In this document: piece after piece, positions 16,593 to 21,209 of the stretch
Numbering within the stretch: the first letter of the stretch is position 1
Layout: every line of letters starts with the position of its first letter
Assembly: GCA_003543235.1 (NCBI GenBank)
Contig: DPJA01000021.1
Location: forward strand, 1-21,209
Direction of reading: 5' to 3'
DNA length: 21,209 nt
Origin: Lachnospiraceae bacterium
GTDB lineage: Bacteria > Bacillota > Clostridia > Lachnospirales > Anaerotignaceae
Notes under the pieces: generated by a model
Database searches by the model: none
What the model was told of the DNA's origin: nothing
The model's input: only the letters and a program-made list of their open reading frames with translations
Position numbers and translations under genes: made by a program

Positions 16593-16841
16593 TCATTGAC
16601 AAGGTATATTGGGAAGAATACGCTGAAGCTCACCAATATGATCCCCATAATAATGTGTAAAGAATACAGCTTCAAAATTTTCTTCCTCGTAAGTAAGCCC
16701 TTTAATTTCTAATTCTTCCGCTGTTTCATTTCCCGGCAAATTTTCTACCATATCTATACAGATTCGGGTTGTATCCGTATTGACTATAACCACACATCCG
16801 CCAATTTGATTTCCCCTGTATACTTTAATATTTGTCGCCAT
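16593..16841 (-). pseudogene. MBL-fold metallo-hydrolase, 5' fragment with mutated metal motif
   Basis: An 82-residue N-terminal fragment of a metallo-beta-lactamase-fold hydrolase. It starts MATNIKVYRGNQIGGC (ATG 16841, GGAGG about 8 nt upstream) and keeps the early core TTRICIDM and GLTYEEENFEAVFFTHYYGDH. The family motif is THxHxDH, and the second histidine is tyrosine here (one-base change CAT to TAT). The frame then ends after LPNIPCQ, where intact homologues continue for 200 or more residues. Loss of both the metal ligand and the rest of the fold makes activity very unlikely. A strong promoter still precedes it. Confidence 0.8.
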
Positions 16842-16908
16842 ATTCACACCTCCAATAAACATTGCTACATCGCTTTTTCTTATACATCACTAAATAATTA
16901 TGTACTGA

Positions 16909-16937
16909 ATTATAAACTCTTGAGCTCAATAACTCAA
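16909..16937 (-). promoter_or_regulatory. Strong sigma-A promoter before the MBL fragment
   Basis: Minus strand TTGAGT (16937-16932), a 17-nt spacer and a perfect TATAAT (16914-16909). A 10-bp palindrome TTGAGCTCAA sits in the spacer and could be a repressor site. The MBL fragment ATG is about 60 nt downstream of the expected start. Confidence 0.7.
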
Positions 16938-17095
16938 ACCAGTTTGTAAAAATGTTATGTTACTCTTCTTGCATTTAAACATATCTGTTGCACCAAAAAC
17001 AGTGTATGTAAATTTATATACTATTAATAAGAAACATCCTGTTCTTTGATAATTAAATAGTATAGACAATTCAAAACAATACTGGAGGTGCTTTT

Positions 17096-17332
17096 ATGCT
17101 TTTTTCTATTTCCAATTTAAGCTTCGGTTGGCTCAATTTCTCTATAGGAAATTATGATATTGGAGTGTCACAACTTCAAGCTGCCTTATTTATAAATGAT
17201 TTAATCAAAAACCTTCTCTCAATTATAAAATTAGAAAAGCTTACAACTTTTACTTATGGTGGAAATGAAACATCTAGTTTTTCTATTGCATTTATGCAAA
17301 AACAAGAAAACTATAGTTTTGCTTTTTTTTAG
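17096..17332 (+). CDS. Small unrecognised protein, possibly cut short by a frameshift
   Basis: The only convincing plus-strand gene: 78 codons from an ATG with GGAGGTG about 7 nt upstream. It begins MLFSISNLSFGWLNFSIGNY and has an even hydrophobic/polar pattern; there is no signal peptide or membrane segment. It ends YSFAFF then TAG, directly after a T8 run (17323-17330). In the next frame the sequence stays open for about 20 more codons (DYIESTDDKLTKDK to the TAA at about 17397), and adding one T would join them. I do not recognise the family; immunity or accessory proteins of this size and style exist, but no function is assigned. A strong terminator follows at 17471. Confidence 0.6.
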   Translation: MLFSISNLSFGWLNFSIGNYDIGVSQLQAALFINDLIKNLLSIIKLEKLTTFTYGGNETSSFSIAFMQKQENYSFAFF

Positions 17333-17470
17333 ACTATATAGAAAGTACTGACGATAAACTTACCAAAGACAAAATAGAACATAATAATCTTCATTAATTT
17401 AATTTAAAACCACTATAGCAATGTTTTTAAACTTCGCACATTTAAACTCATCCAGACTTTAAGTAATAAG

Positions 17471-17505
17471 AAAACGGACTATATCTTTTTGATATAATCC
17501 GTTTT
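17471..17505. terminator. Bidirectional Rho-independent terminator
   Basis: AAAACGGA and TCCGTTTT form an 8-bp stem, extended past one mismatch by TATATC/GATATA, with a TTTTT loop. Runs of A and T flank both sides, so it can end the plus-strand small gene and the minus-strand amidase transcript, which converge here. The 248 bp between it and 17754 hold only short palindromes (for example CCAAATTAATTTGG at 17667-17680) and no gene. Confidence 0.82.
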
Positions 17506-17753
17506 ATCTATAGCTTTAACCAAAATCGAACTCTTTCCACAGTATTACTATAACATGAATAAGAATGTTACTTTATCCCATTTTATCATGGGTTGGGGTG
17601 GTTAAGTTCTCCTATGATACCATAAAATTCCATGGTGTTTTATACGATTTTATAGTTCAAAAAGTGCCAAATTAATTTGGTAATGTATGGCTTACGACTT
17701 ATTCCTAACGCTATGTGCATAAGAAATTTTATATTCTTGTGTTATAATTTTGA

Positions 17754-18722
17754 TTAATTAGAGCATCCCAGGCGAAAAGGATGTTCTAACAATTTATCAT
17801 CATCAAATAGACTTGCTTTTACGATCTGCAAGTTGTCATATGTTTTAAAAAAATATTCACACGTATTTGTATTTATAAAAGCTGTATATTTTGTATAGTC
17901 ATATGTATTTCTTGAAGATATTACAGCTCCCCTAGGAATAGATACACTTTCCATAATATGAAAGCAAGATACTATTGCTTCAATAGCGTTTTTAGGTGTT
18001 GGTACATGGGTTTTCAAAAATATAGTTCTTACAAAACGTTCCGGAGATGTGTACCCTCCTGGAAGTAACATAGTTCCTCCAGCTTGACCAAATGGCTTTA
18101 ACCTGAGATTTCCCCAAAAAACTTCTTCAGTCTGGTCTGGAGAAACTTCCATGTAGTTTCTCAAATTAGTCATATGCCATGGAAAATCAGGACTATTGGC
18201 CATAACCCCCACAGGGTTGTCAAAAATTTTCAATCCGTTTTTTGTTTGTTCAATAACAATGCTTTTTCCACTCTTATCTGTAGCCATCCAATGTAGGGGA
18301 GCTACACTTTGTGTAACCGGGTCTGGCATACCTATAATAGAGATGTCATTTAATACTATTTTCAAAGCTTCTATTGATTCACATCTTCCTAAAATATAGT
18401 GAAGAAAATCAATTGAGGCTATTGGCTTAGAAGTTGAATAATGCGATTGCGTATTATACTGAGCGTATCCTGCAAAATATAATGTAGCTGCAGCAAAGCC
18501 TTCTTCGTTTACACCGTCAAAAAAACCTAAAATGCCATCAAGCTTCTGCCCAATTCCGATAAAACTATATTTATTACGAATCAAATTCATATCCAAAGTA
18601 TTATTCCATATATAGCCTTTAGGTACTATATAAATCTCAGGTTGAATATCGTAAGAAAAGTCCATAGTCCTTCCAAAAAATGTTTCTCCTTGTTCAGATT
18701 GTAATGTCATGGCTGTACACAT
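17754..18722 (-). CDS. Peptidase C59 family amidase (penicillin V acylase / bile salt hydrolase type)
   Basis: A 322-residue Ntn-hydrolase of the choloylglycine hydrolase family. Cys2 follows the initiator Met and would be the nucleophile once Met is removed. Other family active-site residues are in place: R18 and D21 (GRTMDF), N176 (GVMANSPDFPWH) and R229 (SPERFVRT). Position 82 is Tyr (ATLYFAGYA), as in penicillin V acylases; bile salt hydrolases of Gram-positive bacteria usually have Asn there. The length is normal. No signal peptide, so it acts in the cytoplasm or on substrates that enter. Substrate could be penicillin V, conjugated bile salts or N-acyl signals. GGGG about 8 nt before the ATG; it appears to be a single-gene transcript. 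Confidence 0.92.
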   Translation of the reverse strand: MCTAMTLQSEQGETFFGRTMDFSYDIQPEIYIVPKGYIWNNTLDMNLIRNKYSFIGIGQKLDGILGFFDGVNEEGFAAATLYFAGYAQYNTQSHYSTSKPIASIDFLHYILGRCESIEALKIVLNDISIIGMPDPVTQSVAPLHWMATDKSGKSIVIEQTKNGLKIFDNPVGVMANSPDFPWHMTNLRNYMEVSPDQTEEVFWGNLRLKPFGQAGGTMLLPGGYTSPERFVRTIFLKTHVPTPKNAIEAIVSCFHIMESVSIPRGAVISSRNTYDYTKYTAFINTNTCEYFFKTYDNLQIVKASLFDDDKLLEHPFRLGCSN

Positions 18723-18763
18723 ATTATATCCCCTTTTTTATCAGTATATGAGAGCACATGGTT

Positions 18764-18793
18764 TTAATATGTAAAAGGCACTATAAAATTCAA
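18764..18793 (-). promoter_or_regulatory. Candidate promoter of the C59 amidase gene
   Basis: Minus strand TTGAAT (18793-18788), an 18-nt spacer and TATTAA (18769-18764), about 40 nt upstream of the start codon. Fair match only. Confidence 0.4.
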
Positions 18794-18966
18794 ATATTAT
18801 ACCTATTGTTTTTTCCATACGATTTATGTAGAAATTTACCTACACACTTTTTACGCATTGCCCAAGCCATATTAATATCTTGTTTCACTTTAAAAAGTAA
18901 GGTTACCTTCATTTTCTTTTATAAGCATATAATGCAAAGCTATTTTATTATTTCCTAATAACAAGC

Positions 18967-18997
18967 AAGAGCAGTATCTATTATAGAGACTGCTCTT
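18967..18997 (-). terminator. Hairpin terminator after the glycosyltransferase transcript
   Basis: AAGAGCAGTATCT pairs with AGAGACTGCTCTT (13 bp, one mismatch) around an ATTAT loop. It lies downstream of the minus-strand glycosyltransferase and the small overlapping ORF, and upstream of the amidase promoter. The minus-strand tail is moderately T-rich. Between 18794 and 19076 nothing else is evident. Confidence 0.65.
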
Positions 18998-19076
18998 TGT
19001 CATTATTCCATCGTTTAATTAACTAGACTTTTTAATCGGTAATTTATCTACAATGATTTCTTCTGATACATCAAGA

Positions 19077-19211
19077 TTATATTACCAATGAAAGATTACT
19101 TGCTCCTCTGTTTACTGCTTGAGCTTGAATACTACGAGCTCTTGTCTGTACTTCAAAGTATTCTCTGTCTGCTGCTGATAGTTGGATGAGTTCTTCATCG
19201 CCTGATATCAT
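19077..19211 (-). CDS. Small ORF overlapping the end of the glycosyltransferase gene
   Basis: A 44-codon frame from an ATG that lies inside the last codons of the glycosyltransferase gene, 17 bp of overlap. The peptide is polar and helix-prone: ELIQLSAADREYFEVQTRAR, then SIQAQAVNRGASNLSLVI. The composition looks protein-like (Gln, Ala, Arg and Glu rich, no cysteine). There is no separate ribosome site, so expression would depend on coupling to the upstream gene. It could also be the 3' end of an older gene left by a rearrangement. Family not recognised. Confidence 0.4.
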   Translation of the reverse strand: MISGDEELIQLSAADREYFEVQTRARSIQAQAVNRGASNLSLVI

Positions 19212-20439
19212 CTATAGATATATTGCAGTTATGAGAAATTGGCTCCCACTCCACATTTTTAAATACGGCAACAATTGTAATAGGAATATAGGTAAGCATA
19301 AATATCGGGAACGTAAATACATACAGTATTTTTTTCCATGTCTTTGTATTGATATTTTTCCACTCAGTAACTGTTGTAATTAACCCAAAGGCAAAAAGAG
19401 TAAAGTAGGCATTCTTAAGTATTCCAAAAGCTAAGTATATTGATAACCACCCTTTAGTTCCAGCTAAGACGCCCATTGCAGCTGCTGATAGATTAATTAG
19501 TAAGCCTATTATGGTGACAAAAACTGCTGGCAAAATAGTCATACTCATATCAAAGCTAGAGAAACTTCCCTTCAAAGATTCTTTCATAAGTTTGTATCCA
19601 TATCTTTGGAATACCTGAAGATACCCTTTAGACCAACGCAATCTCTGGTTCCAGGACTGGCTTATATTTGTTGGCTGTTCATCATAAATAACAGCATCTT
19701 TACAATATCCTATTTTTTCTCCATTGATAATACTATGTACTGAAAATTCAATATCTTCTGTCAGTAGGAAAAATTTCCATCCCCCATTTTTACGTAGTAT
19801 TTCTCGACTGAACACAAATCCTGTTCCCGAAACAGCACAGCTTGTGTTAAGCAACATACGAGCGTTATTCAGATATTTTGACTCCCGTAGAAACCAGAGT
19901 CCGTAGCCTGCAGATATCCAATTATCACCATAATTTTTAGAATTGCGGTAACTGGTAATTATATGGTATCCGTCAGAGAAAACCTTATTCATTTCCGAAA
20001 TATAATCCCTATCCAAAATATTATCTGCATCAAATACAAAATAACCGTCGAAAGTTTCTATGCCATAATCCTCAACAATATGTTCAAGCAGGTAGTTCAA
20101 AGCATACCCTTTACCTACTTGGATTTGGTTATGGCGTTCATATACAACTGCATTAGCACAGGCAGCATATTCAGCAGTATTATCCGTACAATTATCAGCA
20201 ACCACAAACACTGTAATGCGTTCAAATGGATAAGACTGTTTATTTATGCTTTCTATAAGGCTAGCAATGACTTTTTCTTCATTTCTCGCAGATATCAGAA
20301 CAGCATAGTTATGAAGCTTTTCAACCAACCGAGGTTTTTCTTTTTTAAGTAGTGCAATAGGTACATAGTACAGCTGATACAAATAGCATAGTAAAAAAAT
20401 AATGCCTATAGTTAAGTTAACGATCTTAATTGTTTCCAT
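19195..20439 (-). CDS. Processive family 2 glycosyltransferase (poly-GlcNAc synthase type)
   Basis: A 414-residue membrane glycosyltransferase of GT2. One N-terminal membrane helix is followed by the catalytic domain and three or four C-terminal helices. Motifs in order: AVLISARNEEKVIASLIES, VVADNCTDNT, the metal-binding DADN (FVFDADNILDRDY), FLLTEDIEF (TED acceptor-base motif) and QRLRW, which marks processive enzymes such as IcaA/PgaC, chitin or hyaluronan synthases. It probably polymerises UDP-sugars, perhaps GlcNAc, while exporting the chain. I chose ATG 20439 because GGAG lies 7 nt upstream; the longer frame adds eight residues. It shares a transcript with the decayed gene upstream. No deacetylase, PgaD or BcsB-like partner is present. 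A link to the diguanylate cyclase is conceivable but not shown. Confidence 0.88.
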   Translation of the reverse strand: METIKIVNLTIGIIFLLCYLYQLYYVPIALLKKEKPRLVEKLHNYAVLISARNEEKVIASLIESINKQSYPFERITVFVVADNCTDNTAEYAACANAVVYERHNQIQVGKGYALNYLLEHIVEDYGIETFDGYFVFDADNILDRDYISEMNKVFSDGYHIITSYRNSKNYGDNWISAGYGLWFLRESKYLNNARMLLNTSCAVSGTGFVFSREILRKNGGWKFFLLTEDIEFSVHSIINGEKIGYCKDAVIYDEQPTNISQSWNQRLRWSKGYLQVFQRYGYKLMKESLKGSFSSFDMSMTILPAVFVTIIGLLINLSAAAMGVLAGTKGWLSIYLAFGILKNAYFTLFAFGLITTVTEWKNINTKTWKKILYVFTFPIFMLTYIPITIVAVFKNVEWEPISHNCNISIDDIRR

Positions 20440-20470
20440 TTTATTCTCCACACTCATCTTCAACTAGTAT

Positions 20471-20811
20471 TTATTTTAATTTCTTATTGGCAACAAAACT
20501 TCTATAAAACCATTCTACTTTCTGTTTTCTATCCTTTGTCTCTCTTTTTTTGCAGGATAAAAATCTAGTAAAGTCATACATTTTGATATCTAAATTCTCC
20601 GCATTCTGTATATCTTTTAAGGGAAGCGTCCTAATTCTATGTAAAAAAAATGATTTTGTACGGATTTTAGTTTCAGTATCAACATATGTTTTCCCATCTG
20701 CTCTGCAATATCAATTGCAATTATCAGCTTTTCATAATTTTGCCTTTCACTTTTGGACCAGTGGCAATCGACATGATTCGAATCCTTCTCTTGTAGATAC
20801 GTAGAATCAAG
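20471..20811 (-). pseudogene. Decayed gene upstream of the glycosyltransferase
   Basis: Two minus-strand pieces of one apparent protein. The first reads LDSTYLQEKDSNHVDCHW and SERQNYEKLIIAIDIAEQMGK. After one added A at GGGAAAACA the frame runs on as TYVDTETKIRTKSFFLHRIR, LPLKDIQNAENLDIKMYDF and ends VEWFYRSFVANKKLK before the TAA at 20473. The stop is about 30 nt before the glycosyltransferase start, so the two were probably one operon. Just before the first piece is an in-frame TAA, and a TAG comes further up, after a short MADNLK stretch (ATG at 20877). I do not recognise the family. A real pseudogene is more likely than sequencing error because there is more than one lesion. Confidence 0.5.
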
Positions 20812-21184
20812 TTACCGTAAGGCTCTCAAGCTAGATCTAAAATAACTACATCCGAACTACTTTAAGTTATCCGCCATATTTAAAACCTTTCTCAAAAACA
20901 CGGCATATAAAAAGACATCCTCGTATTAAGCAACTCATAAATAAAACAAAAAACTCTCTTTTTTTATTCATGTAAAACGCTATACGACTATGCCCAGTCA
21001 TTTTTTTATCAACCTGTAGCTTTCTCCCTAAATTATTTATATCAGCATAAGTATACTCTGTTTTTATTAATAGTCAAGATATAAAAACCATTATTTTTTA
21101 ATGACTTATTACAGCTGAAGAAATAACAATAAAAAATACAAACGATTCCACTGCAAACGCTTTTCACAATTAGATTTCCTCCTT
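20812..21184 (-). other. 373-bp AT-rich end region with a promoter and a doubtful 44-codon ORF
   Basis: This stretch holds a promoter (21050-21077) and one short minus-strand frame, 21001-20867, beginning MTGHSRIAFYMNKKREFF, with no good ribosome site. Traces of protein-like sequence (DVVILDLA near 20840-20863, like part of a receiver domain) appear out of frame with each other. It is best read as degraded DNA between the terminal repeat and the glycosyltransferase operon. Confidence 0.3.
21050..21077 (-). promoter_or_regulatory. Sigma-A type promoter reading toward the glycosyltransferase
   Basis: Minus strand TTGACT (21077-21072), a 16-nt spacer and TATACT (21055-21050). It could drive the decayed gene and, by read-through, the glycosyltransferase; no terminator is visible between them. 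Confidence 0.6.
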
Positions 21185-21209
21185 CTGGATGGGTTACAAT
21201 AAAGTAGAC
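21185..21209. repeat. Right copy of 25-bp terminal inverted repeat
   Basis: Exact reverse complement of bases 1-25; begins CTGGATGGGT and ends TAAAGTAGAC. Sequence inside it differs from that inside the left copy, so both window ends leave unique DNA and enter the same repeated sequence. No gene is visibly cut on this side. Confidence 0.85.

Noticed and set aside
17041..17095. Promoter of the small plus-strand gene
   Set aside because: A TATAGA-like -10 is visible near 17062, but no acceptable -35 lies at 16-18 nt.
20550..20804. Plus-strand frame of 84 codons
   Set aside because: The opposite strand reads as a decayed protein in two frames with better composition; this frame has no ribosome site.
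1..21209. Window as a self-contained transposon with its own terminal repeats
   Set aside because: No transposase, recombinase or resolvase is present, and the repeat interrupts acr3 from outside, which fits flanking IS copies better.

Overview
The window is AT-rich, low-GC DNA of Firmicutes type, most likely from an anaerobic Clostridia member. That rests on strong AGGAGG-type ribosome sites, an Acr3/ArsM arsenic operon of clostridial style and a type I-C CRISPR system. Almost every gene is on the minus strand; one small ORF near 17.1 kb is on the plus strand. The first and last 25 bases are perfect inverted copies of each other. The left copy cuts an acr3 arsenite-efflux gene after its first ~30 codons, so both window ends probably enter copies of the same mobile element. 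No transposase lies inside the window.

Region 1 (26-5168, minus) is an arsenic operon reading right to left from a consensus promoter at 5140-5168: a lipoprotein with an OB-fold-like domain, a membrane-anchored thioredoxin, a CcdA-type electron carrier, ArsM arsenite methyltransferase, a CoA-disulfide-reductase-like flavoprotein fused to rhodanese, the ArsR repressor, and the broken start of acr3. Repression, methylation, efflux and a thiol-redox module are combined. A cysteine-rich gene remnant lies just upstream (5276-5446).

Region 2 (5434-13749, minus) is a complete type I-C CRISPR-Cas locus: promoter, cas3, cas5c, cas8c (with an in-frame internal start for the small subunit Cas11c), cas7, cas4, cas1, cas2, leader, and a short array of seven identical 33-nt repeats with six spacers, closed by a terminator-like hairpin. 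All key catalytic motifs are present, so the system looks functional.

Region 3 (13750-17505) is accessory and decayed: a membrane diguanylate cyclase, a WYL-type regulator broken by an internal deletion, the first third of an MBL-fold hydrolase with a mutated metal motif, and a small plus-strand ORF that appears to lose its frame at a T8 run.

Region 4 (17754-21184) holds a peptidase-C59 family amidase (penicillin V acylase/bile salt hydrolase type, Tyr at position 82), a processive family 2 glycosyltransferase of the poly-GlcNAc synthase type, a small ORF overlapping the end of the glycosyltransferase, and a decayed gene upstream of it. Several breaks (acr3, the 17.1-kb ORF, the 20.5-kb remnant) would be repaired by adding one base to an A or T run. 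They may be real slippage mutations or sequencing error.
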